Shown here piece by piece: positions 1 to 12,005 of a stretch of DNA of 64,000 nucleotides (positions are counted from its first letter, which is position 1; each line of letters opens with the position of its first letter). The stretch lies in NCBI RefSeq assembly GCF_014201145.1, contig NZ_JACHDP010000001.1, positions 6,200,001 to 6,264,000 of the forward strand, in the 5' to 3' direction. Below the pieces are notes generated by a model that had not been told where the DNA came from, made no database searches, and saw only the letters and a program-made list of their open reading frames with translations. Source of the stretch: Micromonospora parathelypteridis (GTDB lineage Bacteria > Actinomycetota > Actinomycetes > Mycobacteriales > Micromonosporaceae). The position numbers and the translations under genes are program-made.

Positions 1-323
1 CCCGAGTAGGTGACCGTCCGTCGGTTGCCGGTGGCCCAACCCTTGCCGCCGACCCAGTTGTTGGTGCTCCTGTCCCAACTGCTGGTGTATCGGCCGTCGG
101 CGCGCAGCGTCATGCTGGCGTTGCCGCTGTCCTTCCAGAACGAGAAGTAGTAGCCGTTGTGCGTGCCGGTGGTGTTCGAGCTGACCGTCCGATCGGCCTC
201 GGCGTACGCGTTGGTGGCCGTCATCGTGCCGGCGACGGCCAGGACGGCGGCGCAGGCGGCGCCGAGGAGCAACCGCAGGCGGCCGCGCCTCATCGGTCTG
301 GTGGGGGTGTGTTTGTCGATCAT
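1..323 (-). CDS. Secreted GH11 endo-1,4-beta-xylanase, N-terminal part (cut by window edge)
   Basis: Reading leftward from an ATG at 323, the frame stays open to base 1. It encodes a signal peptide (basic MRRGRLR followed by a hydrophobic stretch and an AYA-type cleavage site). After it come the family-11 xylanase landmarks GTHNGYYFSFWKDSG, TNNWVGGKGW and RTVTYSG. GH11 enzymes cleave internal beta-1,4-xylosidic bonds of xylan outside the cell. The catalytic glutamates lie beyond the window. GAGGAGG sits about 9 bases before ATG 323 and supports this start; an internal ATG at 293 (MRRGR) is the alternative. It is divergent from the fur-katG operon and may have its own promoter around 513-541. 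Only about 107 residues are visible, so C-terminal binding modules cannot be assessed. Confidence 0.9.
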   Translation of the reverse strand, partial: MIDKHTPTRPMRRGRLRLLLGAACAAVLAVAGTMTATNAYAEADRTVSSNTTGTHNGYYFSFWKDSGNASMTLRADGRYTSSWDRSTNNWVGGKGWATGNRRTVTYS

Positions 324-478
324 GAACCTGTTCCTCCTCGTGGCGGCTGGCGGGGGCCAGCGGTGCGGTACGACCCAGCAGGCTGGCGGAGGCCGAGTGA
401 CGGGCACGGCGTCGTAGCGCGTGGTGGTGGTCGGCCGGTCGTCCTGCACGACGACCGGAGGAGTGGGTCGCGGTGACT

Positions 479-510
479 GCCATCGACGGTGATAGAGCAC
501 CGTCGATGGC
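479..510. promoter_or_regulatory. Perfect 13-bp inverted repeat near the xylanase promoter
   Basis: Arms GCCATCGACGGTG and CACCGTCGATGGC are separated by 6 bases (492-497). On the minus strand a TTGACA-like -35 (541-536) and an ATACGG-like -10 (518-513, 17-bp spacer) would place the transcription start inside the repeat. That geometry suits a repressor operator at +1 of the xylanase gene. An mRNA hairpin is the alternative. The sequence is seen directly; the role is inferred. Confidence 0.5.
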
Positions 511-830
511 GACCGTATTGACCCGGTCGTCGACTTGTCAACAATTTCCGGAAGCGCCACGGCCTCCGCTTTCTGGCGGCCCGTCGCACCCGAGGCAGCA
601 TCTATCCTGGTCAGTAGTTGATCAGGTTAAGAGGGGTCAGGTCGGTGTCCCATGTGGGGGCCGAGGGCCACCGGGTGGCCGCCGAAATTTCCGGATGGTT
701 TTCCGGACCGTAGTCACCCGACTGTCGGCGGTGACGGTTTGGCCCCGATGGTGGGCGGGAGTGTTTCGCCTCCAGCGGGTGAACCTGGGGTGAATCGTCC
801 GACACGACGACGCGCGGACCCTCGTAAAAC

Positions 831-3596
<2,766 letters not shown>

Positions 3597-3607
3597 CAGG
3601 TTCCAAC

Positions 3608-3652
3608 CGACGAGCCCCGGTCAATCCACCAGCGATTGGCCGGGGCTCGTCG
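3608..3652 (+). terminator. Rho-independent-type hairpin after katG
   Basis: CGACGAGCCCCGGTCAAT pairs with ATTGGCCGGGGCTCGTCG across a 9-base loop; 17 of 18 pairs are Watson-Crick and one is G-T. There is no long T-run, as is common in actinobacteria. Confidence 0.85.
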
Positions 3653-4111
3653 GCGTCCATCAACAAGCAGACGCGTTTCGGCTGGCGGCCTGGTAGCTAA
3701 CTCTACTGTGGACGAGCCCAGCAGCCTCGACCGCGAGTTCTTCCTGCACGATCCGGTCGTGTCCGCCGCCAATCCAGGGCCGGTGGCGGTGAGCTCGGCG
3801 ATCAAGCGATGTCGTCGCGGCCCAACGTGACCAGATCAGCATCGACGCAGGCCACGGCCATCAGGACGTGTTTCTGGACACAGACTCCCACCGGGCGGCC
3901 CGCACGCCAGGCGGGGCCGTCGAGGGCGTTGGCGGCTATGGGCACTTGCTGCTTGAGTGTCGGGTTTGCCGACGGGCGTGGCGGTTGCATCCGTCCCAAC
4001 GACCCGGTGGGATCTGGGTGTGACTCGCAGAATCAGGTACCGTCGCCTGTCACAAAGTCTTTGCACCACTGGCTTCCTGCGACTGGGAAGCCGAATCGGA
4101 GGGACACAGCC
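3653..4111. other. Non-coding gap before the amino-acid ABC operon
   Basis: No gene is supported. One frame (about 3817-4023) reads through a cysteine-bearing ECRVCRRAW segment, but it has only a weak in-frame GTG and no ribosome-binding site. The region should contain the promoter of the solute-binding-protein gene. GC content is a little lower between 4020 and 4080. Confidence 0.5.
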
Positions 4112-4930
4112 GTGAGGTTCCAAAGCGCCGTCCGCCAGGCCGGTCTCGTCGTGGCGGTCGCCGCCCTCGCGGTGACCGCGGGATGTGCCAAGAAGGACGA
4201 CAGCGAGGTCCAGGCGAGCGGGGTCAAGCTGGTCCAGGCGGGCAAGCTGACGGTCTGCACCCACCTGCCGTACCCGCCGTTCCAGTCGAAGGACACCAGC
4301 GGCAAGGTCACCGGCTTCGACGTCGAGATCATGGACCTGGTGGCCAAGGACCTGGGCGTCGAGCAGACGATCATCGACACCCCGTTCGAGGGGATCAAGT
4401 CCGGCCAGGACCTGAACACCGGCAAGTGCGACGCGGCAGCTGCCGGCATGACGATCACCGCGGAGCGGCAGCAGGTGATGAACTTCTCCGATCCGTACTT
4501 CGACGCCACCCAGGCGATGCTGGTGAAGGTCGGCAAGCCCTACAAGTCGCTCGACGACCTCAAGGGCAAGAAGGTGGGCGTGCAGGCTGCCACCACGGGC
4601 CGTGACTACGCCAAGAAGTTCGAGAAGGAGAAGGACCTGCAGATCGTCGAGTTCGAGGATCTCGCCGCCGAGCAGCAGGCCCTCGCCAACGGCCAGGTCG
4701 AGGCCGCCGTCAACGACCTGCCGGTCTGGACCGAGTACCTCAAGGCGAACCCGGGCGGGTTCCAGGTGGCCGCCGAGTTCGACACCGGCGAGCAGTACGG
4801 CTTCTCGGTCAAGAAGGACGGCAACCCGGAACTGCTCAAGAAGATCAACGAGGCGCTGGCCAAGGCCAAGCAGGACGGCACCTACGACACGATCTACGAG
4901 AAGTGGATCGGCAAGCGGCCGAGCGCGTGA
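4112..4930 (+). CDS. Polar amino-acid ABC transporter substrate-binding lipoprotein
   Basis: 272 residues. The N-terminus is a lipoprotein signal with lipobox VTAGC (Cys25), so the protein is anchored outside the membrane. The mature part is a family-3 solute-binding protein: LTVCTHLPYPPFQ opening strand, GFDVEIMDLVAKDLG, CDAAAAGMTITAERQQVMNFSDPYF, and C-terminal GTYDTIYEKWIGKRP. It captures a polar amino acid (glutamate, glutamine or a basic residue cannot be distinguished) for the permease and ATPase that follow. The GTG start is chosen because GGAGG lies 9-10 bases upstream and the signal peptide begins there. The open frame continues 5' to 3809 without a signal or ribosome site. Confidence 0.93.
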   Translation: MRFQSAVRQAGLVVAVAALAVTAGCAKKDDSEVQASGVKLVQAGKLTVCTHLPYPPFQSKDTSGKVTGFDVEIMDLVAKDLGVEQTIIDTPFEGIKSGQDLNTGKCDAAAAGMTITAERQQVMNFSDPYFDATQAMLVKVGKPYKSLDDLKGKKVGVQAATTGRDYAKKFEKEKDLQIVEFEDLAAEQQALANGQVEAAVNDLPVWTEYLKANPGGFQVAAEFDTGEQYGFSVKKDGNPELLKKINEALAKAKQDGTYDTIYEKWIGKRPSA

Positions 4931-4944
4931 TCGAGGCTCACAGC

Positions 4945-4973
4945 AGGAGGGCGTGCGTCTCGCGCGCCCTCCT
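4945..4973 (+). terminator. Intercistronic hairpin (attenuator) after the binding-protein gene
   Basis: AGGAGGGCG pairs with CGCCCTCCT, with an extra inner GCG/CGC. Placed between binding-protein and permease genes it probably causes partial termination or 3'-end protection, giving excess binding protein. The function is inferred. Confidence 0.6.
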
Positions 4974-5006
4974 CGTCGGTAATCTCCGGGAAGGCAACGA
5001 GCGAAC

Positions 5007-5801
5007 GTGAAGCTGCGACGCCGCCAGCGGGAGCGGTTGTCCCTCGGGCTCCAGTACCTGGTCTTCATCGCCATCATCGCCACGGTGCTGTTCGCCGCGG
5101 ACTGGGACAGGTTGAAGGACGCGTTCTTCCGCGTCGACATCATCAAGTCGATGTTCCCGACGATCATCACCGTCGCGCTGCGCAACACCGTCCTCTACAC
5201 GCTGGGCGCGTTCGCCTTCGGTCTCGTGTTCGGCACCATCCTCGCGTTGATGAAGCTGTCCCGGGTGGCGCCGTACCGCTGGGTGGCGACGGCGTACATC
5301 GAGCTGTTCCGGGGTCTGCCCGCGCTGCTGGTGCTGTTCCTCGTCGGGTACGGCATTCCCATCGCCTTCCCGGAGCGGGAGATTCCCGGCGGCGTGTTCG
5401 GTTCGATCGCGATCGGTCTCGGGTTGACTGCCGCCGCCTACATGGCGGAGACCATCCGGGCTGGCATCCAGGCCGTCCCGAAGGGGCAGATGGAGGCGGC
5501 ACGCACCCTCGGCATGTCGCACTTCACCGCGATGCGCACGATCGTCATCCCCCAGGCGTTCCGGATCGTGATCCCGCCCCTGACGAACGAACTGATCCTG
5601 CTCACCAAGGACTCGTCGTTGGCCTACGTGCTGGGCGTCACGGCGCAGACCATCGAGATCACCAAGTTCGGTCGGGACATGCTTAACGACCGGGTGAACG
5701 CCACGCCGCTGCTGGTGGCCGGCCTCGCCTACCTGATCATCACCCTGCCCCTGTCCCAGGTGGTACGACGCCTCGAACTCCGCTACGCCAAGGCTCGGTG
5801 A
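5007..5801 (+). CDS. Polar amino-acid ABC transporter permease
   Basis: 264 residues with about five membrane helices, starting with [17 protein letters not shown]. It has the His/Glu/Gln permease segments [41 protein letters not shown] and the EAA loop [30 protein letters not shown], which couples to the ATPase. GTG 5007 is preceded by CGGGAAGG. The 3' end overlaps the ATPase start by 4 bp (GTGA), so the two are translationally coupled. It forms the membrane channel for the substrate delivered by the upstream lipoprotein, probably as a homodimer since only one permease is encoded. Confidence 0.94.
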   Translation: MKLRRRQRERLSLGLQYLVFIAIIATVLFAADWDRLKDAFFRVDIIKSMFPTIITVALRNTVLYTLGAFAFGLVFGTILALMKLSRVAPYRWVATAYIELFRGLPALLVLFLVGYGIPIAFPEREIPGGVFGSIAIGLGLTAAAYMAETIRAGIQAVPKGQMEAARTLGMSHFTAMRTIVIPQAFRIVIPPLTNELILLTKDSSLAYVLGVTAQTIEITKFGRDMLNDRVNATPLLVAGLAYLIITLPLSQVVRRLELRYAKAR

Positions 5802-6646
5802 CCCGAATGACGACCTCCCAATCCCGCCCTGCCGTCGAGATCCGCGACCTGCACAAGTCCTTCGGGCCGCTCGAGGTGCTCAAGGGCATCGACTTCGAGG
5901 TCGGCCAGGGCGAGGTGGTCTGCGTGATCGGGCCGTCCGGGTCCGGTAAGTCGACGTTGCTGCGCTGCGTCGACCTGCTGGAGGAGCCGACGGCCGGCAA
6001 GATCTGGGTCAACGGGGTCGAGATGACCGACCCGGACGTCGAGATCGACGCGGCACGCCGTGGCATCGGCATGGTCTTCCAGTCGTTCAACCTGTTTCCG
6101 CACCTGACCGTCCTGAACAACCTCACCATCGCGCAGCGTCGGGTGCTCCGACGCAGCCGTGCCGAGGCCGAGCGCGTCGCGCGGGTCAACCTGGAGCGCG
6201 TCGGGCTGACCGACAAGGCCGACGCGTTCCCGGCGCAACTCTCCGGTGGGCAGCAGCAGCGGGCGGCGATCGCCCGGTCGCTCTCGATGGAGCCGAAGCT
6301 GATGCTCTTCGACGAGCCGACCTCCGCGCTCGACCCGGAACTGGTCGGGGACGTGCTCACCGTCATGCGCAAGCTGGCCGAGGACGGCATGACGATGATG
6401 GTGGTCACCCACGAGATGGCGTTCGCCCGCGACGTCGCCGACCGGGTCGTGTTCATGGACGGCGGCGTGGTGGTCGAGCAGGGGCCGCCGCAGGAGGTGC
6501 TCGGCGCGCCGAAGCACGAGCGGACCCGTGCGTTCCTGTCCCGGGTCCTCGACCCGACCCATGTCGCTCAACTCGGTCAGCCCGACCAGTCGCCCGAGCC
6601 GCCGGAGGCCACCGGCCTGCCGGCCGACGACCGCCACAACGTCTGA
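5798..6646 (+). CDS. Polar amino-acid ABC transporter ATPase
   Basis: 282 residues. Walker [11 protein letters not shown]-loop in [18 protein letters not shown], signature [15 protein letters not shown], Walker [15 protein letters not shown], and H-switch VVTHEM are all intact. This is the GlnQ/HisP type that energises amino-acid import. GTG 5798 overlaps the permease stop; ATG 5807 is an alternative start. The last 30 residues ([21 protein letters not shown]) extend past the usual C-terminus and look disordered. It is the last gene of the operon, followed by a strong terminator. Confidence 0.96.
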   Translation: MTRMTTSQSRPAVEIRDLHKSFGPLEVLKGIDFEVGQGEVVCVIGPSGSGKSTLLRCVDLLEEPTAGKIWVNGVEMTDPDVEIDAARRGIGMVFQSFNLFPHLTVLNNLTIAQRRVLRRSRAEAERVARVNLERVGLTDKADAFPAQLSGGQQQRAAIARSLSMEPKLMLFDEPTSALDPELVGDVLTVMRKLAEDGMTMMVVTHEMAFARDVADRVVFMDGGVVVEQGPPQEVLGAPKHERTRAFLSRVLDPTHVAQLGQPDQSPEPPEATGLPADDRHNV

Positions 6647-6666
6647 CCAACCCATCCCGTACGTCG

Positions 6667-6706
6667 CGACGCCGGGCTGCCCCACTGATGGGGCAGCCCG
6701 GCGTCG
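6667..6706 (+). terminator. Terminator of the amino-acid ABC operon
   Basis: Perfect 18-bp stem (CGACGCCGGGCTGCCCCA with its complement) around a 4-base loop CTGA, followed by TTCTCT. Confidence 0.9.
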
Positions 6707-6816
6707 TTCTCTGCGGCGGCCCGCTGATCGTCGAGGCGGATGAGCGGTCTACCCGAGACTGAACTGGCCCGGCTGCCACGCTGGCGGCCTGCGTGTCAGG
6801 TTCATGTCAATCGAAA

Positions 6817-6830
6817 GACATCGTGATGTC
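6817..6830. promoter_or_regulatory. Palindrome GACATC-GT-GATGTC upstream of the oxidase cluster
   Basis: Perfect 6-2-6 inverted repeat in an AT-richer stretch about 195 bp before the multicopper oxidase gene. ATGTCAA occurs on both sides. It could be an operator for the 7.0-14.5 kb cluster. The regulator is not evident in the window. Confidence 0.4.
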
Positions 6831-6858
6831 AAGGTAATCTTCTTGCAATAAGACCTGG

Positions 6859-6903
6859 ACTTTCGTCGATGGATTACATAAGTTGCTGACATCCATCGAA
6901 AGT
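6859..6903. promoter_or_regulatory. Interrupted inverted repeat upstream of the oxidase cluster
   Basis: ACTTTCG (6859-6865) and GATGGAT (6868-6874) pair with ATCCATC (6891-6897) and CGAAAGT (6897-6903); the left arm has a two-base bulge. ATCGAAAG also occurs at 6810-6817. The span 6707-7024 contains no gene, so it is the likely promoter and control region of the cluster. Confidence 0.4.
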
Positions 6904-7024
6904 TCTGAGTCTTCCGAGCAGAGTCCGCGACGAGCCTCACCTCAGTCGTGCTGCCGCCGCCTGTGCTCGGCGGTCGTTGCACCCTGCCCTCGTCGCGTCT
7001 TCGCCCGGTTGGGAACGGAGACCC

Positions 7025-8029
7025 ATGGACGATCACGCCGGTGGCTCCCACCGCCACCTGTCCCGCAGATCCCTGATCGCCACCGGGGCGCTCGCCGCCG
7101 GGGCGCTGGGCGCGTCCGCCCCGACGATCGGCACCGCGTTCGGAGGCAGCCCCGCACAGGCTGCCGCCGGCGTCACGAAGAAGGTCACCATCTACGCCGA
7201 GCAGCTGCCCGGCGGCCTGTTCGGCTACGGCCTGGCACCCGGCCAGGCCACCGTACCGGGGCCGATTCTGGAGATCTACGAGGGTGACACCCTGGAGATC
7301 ACCCTGGTCAACACCACCAACCAGCGGCTGTCCATCCATCCGCACGGGGTGGACTACAGCACCGAATCCGACGGCAGCCCGTTGAACGCCTCGTTCAACA
7401 ATCCCGGTGAGACGCGGACGTACGTCTGGCGCTCGCGGGAGATGTTCGCCGCGGCCGGCCGGCGGTTCATGCCGGGCAGCGCCGGCTACTGGCACTACCA
7501 CGATCACGCCATGGGCACCGACCACGGCACCGCCGGGGTGGCGAAGGGCCTGTACGGGGCGCTGATCGTCCGGCGGCGCGGCGACATCCTGCCGTCGAAG
7601 CAGTTCACGGTCGTGTTCCACGACATGATGATCAACAACCGGATGGCGCCGGCGACCCCGATGTTCGAGGCGAACCTGGGCGAGCGCGTGGAGTGGATCG
7701 CCATCGGGCACGGCAACCTGTTCCACACCTTCCACCTGCACGCGCACCGCTGGGCGGACAACCGCACCGGGATGCTGGAGGGGCCGAGCGACCCGAGCCT
7801 GGTGATCGACAACAAGGACCTCAACCCGGGCAGCTCGTTCGGATTTCAGGTGCTGGCCGGGGAGGGCGTCGGGCCCGGCGCGTGGATGTACCACTGCCAC
7901 GTGCAGACCCACTCCGACGGCGGTATGGCGGGGATCTTCCTGGTGCGCAACGCCGACGGCAGCATGCCGCCAGGCGCCGAGGAGGCGATCCACCGGTTCC
8001 AGGGCCACACCCACACGCACGGAAGCTGA
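7025..8029 (+). CDS. Two-domain multicopper oxidase (laccase-like), Tat-exported
   Basis: 334 residues. The N-terminus carries a twin-arginine signal (LSRRSLIATGALAAGALG). All four copper-ligand motifs are present: HPHG (about residue 105), HYHDH (about 157), HTFHLHAH (about 234) and MYHCHVQTHSDGGM (about 289). The last supplies the type-1 Cys and the T2/T3 histidines. The length and the two cupredoxin domains match small bacterial laccases, which work as trimers and reduce O2 to water while oxidising phenolics or other donors. ATG 7025 is chosen for the preceding GGAACGGAG. It heads a same-direction series of four exported proteins, so it may pass electrons with the cupredoxin and sugar dehydrogenase downstream. 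Confidence 0.9.
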   Translation: MDDHAGGSHRHLSRRSLIATGALAAGALGASAPTIGTAFGGSPAQAAAGVTKKVTIYAEQLPGGLFGYGLAPGQATVPGPILEIYEGDTLEITLVNTTNQRLSIHPHGVDYSTESDGSPLNASFNNPGETRTYVWRSREMFAAAGRRFMPGSAGYWHYHDHAMGTDHGTAGVAKGLYGALIVRRRGDILPSKQFTVVFHDMMINNRMAPATPMFEANLGERVEWIAIGHGNLFHTFHLHAHRWADNRTGMLEGPSDPSLVIDNKDLNPGSSFGFQVLAGEGVGPGAWMYHCHVQTHSDGGMAGIFLVRNADGSMPPGAEEAIHRFQGHTHTHGS

Positions 8030-8052
8030 CCCAACCGAAAGTGGGGACGGGG

Positions 8053-11000
8053 ATGACCAGAAGATCACGACGAGCCCTCGCCGCGATAGCGGCCTTCGCG
8101 GCACTGATCCCGGCGACGACGGCAGCAGCCGCGCCGGGAACGGCAGCCGCACCACGAACGGCAGCCGCCGCGCAGCCGCAGAAGACCGCGGTCCTGGTGT
8201 TCCACGGGCCGGTGGCCGAGCAACAGGATCCGGTTTCTCGCGCAGTGGACACCATCAAGCAGCTTGGCGCCGCTCATGACATCGATGTCACGAGCACCAC
8301 GGACCCGGCCGTCTTCACCACGGCCGGGCTGTCGACGTACCGCAGCGTGGTCTTTCTCTCCGCGACGGGCGCCGCGCTCAACCGTGACCAGGAGTCGGCG
8401 CTGCAGAGCTACATGAAGGCCGGCGGCGGTTTCGTCGGCATCGCCGACGCCGCTCGTGCCCAGGTCGACTCGGCCTGGTTCACCGGCCTGATCGGCACCC
8501 GGCCGGCGGGCGCGATCCCGGTGGCCGAGCCGGTGGCCCGGGTGACCGCCAGCGGCGAGAACCCGCCGAACGAGACCAAGGAGAAGCTGACCGACGGCGA
8601 CGCCAACACGAAGTGGCTCGTCCGCACCCCGACGGCCTGGGTGGCATACGAGCTGAGCGCAGCCAAACGGATCACCGGGTACGCGCTGACGTCGGCCAAC
8701 GACTCCTCCGGCCGGGACCCGAGGGACTGGACCCTGCAGGGCTCCACGGACGGCCAGAACTGGTCCGATCTGGACCGACGCACCGGCCAGGTCTTCGGTG
8801 ACCGGTTCCAGACCCGCCGGTTCGACATCGCCACGCCGCAGGAGTTCTCGCGCTACCGGCTGAACATCACCGCCAACAGCGGTGAACCGCTGGTCCAACT
8901 CGCCGACCTGCGCCTGTTCACCGGCACCACGACCGCGCCGGAGCCGCCCGCGGTGAACCGCGCGGTGGTCAACATCCTGGACCGGAAACACCCGGCCACG
9001 GCGTCGCTGCCGATGACCATCACCCGGTCGGATCGCTGGGAGAACTGGGACCCGAACCCGATCGGCACCGTGCACACGCTCGCCCAGGTCGAGGAGCGGC
9101 ACTACAACCCGGGGGCGGCCGCGAACGGCGCGTTCCACCCGGTGTCCTGGTGCCGGGACTACGACGGCGGCCGGTCGTTCTACACCGGCATGGGCCACAC
9201 CGAGGGCAGCTACGGCGAGGAGGCGTTCCGCACGCACCTCACCGGAGCCCTCAACTGGACCACCGGCCGCGTACGCGGCGACTGCCAGGCCACGATCGCC
9301 GCGAACTACAAGGTGGAGCGGCTCACCGCGGCCAACCAGACCGGGCAGTTGGACCAGATCGGCGAGCCGCACGGCCTCAGCATCGCGCCCGACGGCACGG
9401 TCTTCTACGTCGGCAAGGCGGCCTGCCCGAGCGGCCCGATCGCCGACTGGAGCAACCCGAACGTCGGCCTGGGCTGCGGCACCATCCACTCGTGGGACCC
9501 GCGAACCAAACAGGCCAAACTGCTCACCACCCTGGAGGTGATGGGTAACCGGGGCAGCGGCTCCGAGCTGGTGAAGAACGAGGAGGGCCTGCTCGGCATC
9601 GTGCCCGACCCCGCGTTCGCCGACAACGGATGGCTCTACGTCTACTGGATGCCGCACGACTCGGTCGACCGGGTGCAGCGGGTCGGGCAGCGCACCGTCT
9701 CGCGGTTCACCTACGACCGCCAGGCGCAGACCATCGACCAGGCCACCCGCAAGGACCTGCTGCAGTTCCCGGTGCAGATCCACAGCTGCTGCCACGCCGG
9801 TGGCGGCATGGCGTTCGACGCCAAGGGCAACCTCTACGTCGGCTCCGGCGACAACAACTCCTCCGAGGGGTCACAGGGCTACTCCGGCAACAACTGGACC
9901 CAGGAGTACCAGGGGATCTCGTTCCAGGACGCCCGCCGCACGTCGGGCAACACCAACGACCTCGCCGGCAAGATCATCCGGATCCACCCGGAGGCGGACG
10001 GCACGTACACCATCCCGGAGGGCAACCTGTTCCCGCCGGGCACCGAGAAGACCCGGCCGGAGATCTACGTGATGGGCGTACGCAACATCGCCCGTCTGCA
10101 GATCGACCCGGTGCACCAGTGGCTGACCGCTGGCTGGGTCGGCCCGGACGCCGCATCGCCCAGCCCCACCCTGGGCCCGGCCAAGTACGAGACCGCCACC
10201 ATCATCACCTCGGCCGGTAACCAGGGCTGGCCGTACTGCATGGGCAACCGGCAGCCGTACCGGGATCGCAGCAGCACCGACGCGACCGTGCTCACCGGCT
10301 GGTACGACTGCGACAACCTGAAGAACGAGTCGCCCCGCAACACCGGTCTGGTGGACATCCCCGCGGCCCGGGACAACATGATCTGGTATTCGCCGGACGG
10401 CGGCGGCCCGGTGTTCCCCGAGCGGACCGACGGCAGCGGCCTCCCGACGTACGTCGCGGCCGACGCCACCTACACGCAGCCGTACCTGCGTGGCGGCGGG
10501 CAGGCCATCATGTCCGGCCCGACGTACCACCGCGAGCTCGTCGACACCAACAGTGGCGTGGCCTGGCCGGAGCACTGGGACGGCAAGTGGTTCATCGGCG
10601 ACCAGTCGAACGCGACCAACCGGGTCGCGGTCACCGTCGACCCGGCCGGTGTGCCGCAGGCCGCCCCACCGGTGTACGCCGAGTCGCTGCGGGCCATCAT
10701 CCCCAGCGGCAACGGTGACACCCGGCTGCAGAGCTGGATGGACGCCAAGTTCGGCCCGGACGGCGCTCTCTACCTGCTGGACTACGGCGGCGGGTTCTTC
10801 AGCCTGCACCCCAACCAGAAGCTGATCCGGGTCACCTACACCGGAGGCGCGCCCACCCCGGCACCTGCCGCTACGTCGGTCGCCGTGCAGAACAAGCCGT
10901 TGACCATCGCCTTCAACGGCTCCCGCTCCGGCGGCGTCAGCCACCGGTGGGAGTTCGGCGACGGCGCCACGTCGACCGAGGCGAACCCTCAGCACACGTA

Positions 11001-11997
11001 CGCCAAGGTCGGCACCTACACGGCGAAGCTGACCGTCACGTACGCCGACGGTGAGACGGCGACGGTGCAGAGTACGGTCACGGTGGGCTGCGCGGCGCCG
11101 GACGACCGGCAGAACGTCTGGCTCGGCGACACCGACACCGGGGTGCCCAGTCGCACGGTCGGGCAGGGTTGCACCATCAACGACCTGATCGACGACGAGA
11201 GCACCTGGGCCGACCACAACGGATTCGTCCGGCACGTGAGCGCGGTGACGCGCACGCTGCAGGATGACGGCCTGCTCAACGCCCGCGAATCCGGCACCCT
11301 GACCCGCCTGGCCGCTGCGTCCGAGATCGGCCGGGACGGACACACCGGGTACGAGCCGCTCTTCAACGGCACCGCCGAGTCGCTGCTCGGTTGGCAGCAG
11401 GCGCCGTCGGGATCGTTCAGCATCCAGCCGGACGGGGCGCTGCGGTCCAGCGGTGGCCTGGGCATGCTCTGGCACACCAAGGAGTTCGGCGACTTCTCGC
11501 TGAAGCTGCAGTTCCGGGACATCGCACCGGGCACGAATCGGGCCAACACCGGCGTCTTCACCCGCTTCCCGGACCCCCGGATACCGCTGGAGCAGCGGCC
11601 ACCGGGCAGCTGCGGAACGGTCGGATCGGCCCGGACGTCGCAAGCCTGGGTGGCGATCTACTGCGGACACGAGATCCAGATCTACGACGGCGAGACCGGT
11701 GAGCCGCAGAAGACCGGTTCGGTCTACAACTTCGACTCCGTGCCGCTCGCCCAGGCCGGCGTGACTCCGAAGGAACAGTGGAACGACTACGAGATCCGGG
11801 TCGTCGGGCAGCACTACACGATGATCCGCAACGGCGTGGTGATCAACGAGTTCGACAACACACCTGGCAAGCAGTCCTCCCGTGCCGGCGATCCGCCGAC
11901 CGACCTGCGGCAGTTCCTCCGCGGCTTCATCGGCCTGCAGAACCACGGTGACAACGACCTGATCGAGTTCCGCAACGTCCGCGCGCGGGAACTCTAG
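8053..11997 (+). CDS. Secreted ThuA / discoidin / glucose-sorbosone dehydrogenase / PKD / DUF1080 protein
   Basis: 1314 residues with an Ala-rich signal peptide (RRSRRALAAIAAFAALIPATTAAAA). Domains in order: ThuA-like first half (about 45-150); an F5/8C discoidin insert (about 165-295, with DGDANTKWL and WTLQGSTDGQNW); ThuA second half (about 305-410, ending GALNWTTGRVRGDC); a beta-propeller glucose/sorbosone dehydrogenase (about 425-930, with GEPHGLSIAPDGT, HSCCHAGGGMAFD, GVRNIARLQ and YLLDYGGG); a PKD domain (about 945-1010); a short Cys-containing module (about 1015-1090, GCTINDLIDD); and a DUF1080/3-keto-disaccharide hydrolase fold (about 1100-1314). Probably oxidises or processes sugars at the cell surface. 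GGGGACGGGG precedes ATG 8053. The cupredoxin gene follows 8 bases downstream. Confidence 0.88.
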   Translation: MTRRSRRALAAIAAFAALIPATTAAAAPGTAAAPRTAAAAQPQKTAVLVFHGPVAEQQDPVSRAVDTIKQLGAAHDIDVTSTTDPAVFTTAGLSTYRSVVFLSATGAALNRDQESALQSYMKAGGGFVGIADAARAQVDSAWFTGLIGTRPAGAIPVAEPVARVTASGENPPNETKEKLTDGDANTKWLVRTPTAWVAYELSAAKRITGYALTSANDSSGRDPRDWTLQGSTDGQNWSDLDRRTGQVFGDRFQTRRFDIATPQEFSRYRLNITANSGEPLVQLADLRLFTGTTTAPEPPAVNRAVVNILDRKHPATASLPMTITRSDRWENWDPNPIGTVHTLAQVEERHYNPGAAANGAFHPVSWCRDYDGGRSFYTGMGHTEGSYGEEAFRTHLTGALNWTTGRVRGDCQATIAANYKVERLTAANQTGQLDQIGEPHGLSIAPDGTVFYVGKAACPSGPIADWSNPNVGLGCGTIHSWDPRTKQAKLLTTLEVMGNRGSGSELVKNEEGLLGIVPDPAFADNGWLYVYWMPHDSVDRVQRVGQRTVSRFTYDRQAQTIDQATRKDLLQFPVQIHSCCHAGGGMAFDAKGNLYVGSGDNNSSEGSQGYSGNNWTQEYQGISFQDARRTSGNTNDLAGKIIRIHPEADGTYTIPEGNLFPPGTEKTRPEIYVMGVRNIARLQIDPVHQWLTAGWVGPDAASPSPTLGPAKYETATIITSAGNQGWPYCMGNRQPYRDRSSTDATVLTGWYDCDNLKNESPRNTGLVDIPAARDNMIWYSPDGGGPVFPERTDGSGLPTYVAADATYTQPYLRGGGQAIMSGPTYHRELVDTNSGVAWPEHWDGKWFIGDQSNATNRVAVTVDPAGVPQAAPPVYAESLRAIIPSGNGDTRLQSWMDAKFGPDGALYLLDYGGGFFSLHPNQKLIRVTYTGGAPTPAPAATSVAVQNKPLTIAFNGSRSGGVSHRWEFGDGATSTEANPQHTYAKVGTYTAKLTVTYADGETATVQSTVTVGCAAPDDRQNVWLGDTDTGVPSRTVGQGCTINDLIDDESTWADHNGFVRHVSAVTRTLQDDGLLNARESGTLTRLAAASEIGRDGHTGYEPLFNGTAESLLGWQQAPSGSFSIQPDGALRSSGGLGMLWHTKEFGDFSLKLQFRDIAPGTNRANTGVFTRFPDPRIPLEQRPPGSCGTVGSARTSQAWVAIYCGHEIQIYDGETGEPQKTGSVYNFDSVPLAQAGVTPKEQWNDYEIRVVGQHYTMIRNGVVINEFDNTPGKQSSRAGDPPTDLRQFLRGFIGLQNHGDNDLIEFRNVRAREL

Positions 11998-12005
11998 GAG
12001 AAACG

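Noticed and set aside
3817..4023. Short frame with YGHLLLECRVCRRAWRLHP that looks like a zinc-ribbon fragment
   Set aside because: No ATG and no Shine-Dalgarno; only one weak in-frame GTG. Could be a decayed gene, but not enough evidence to annotate.
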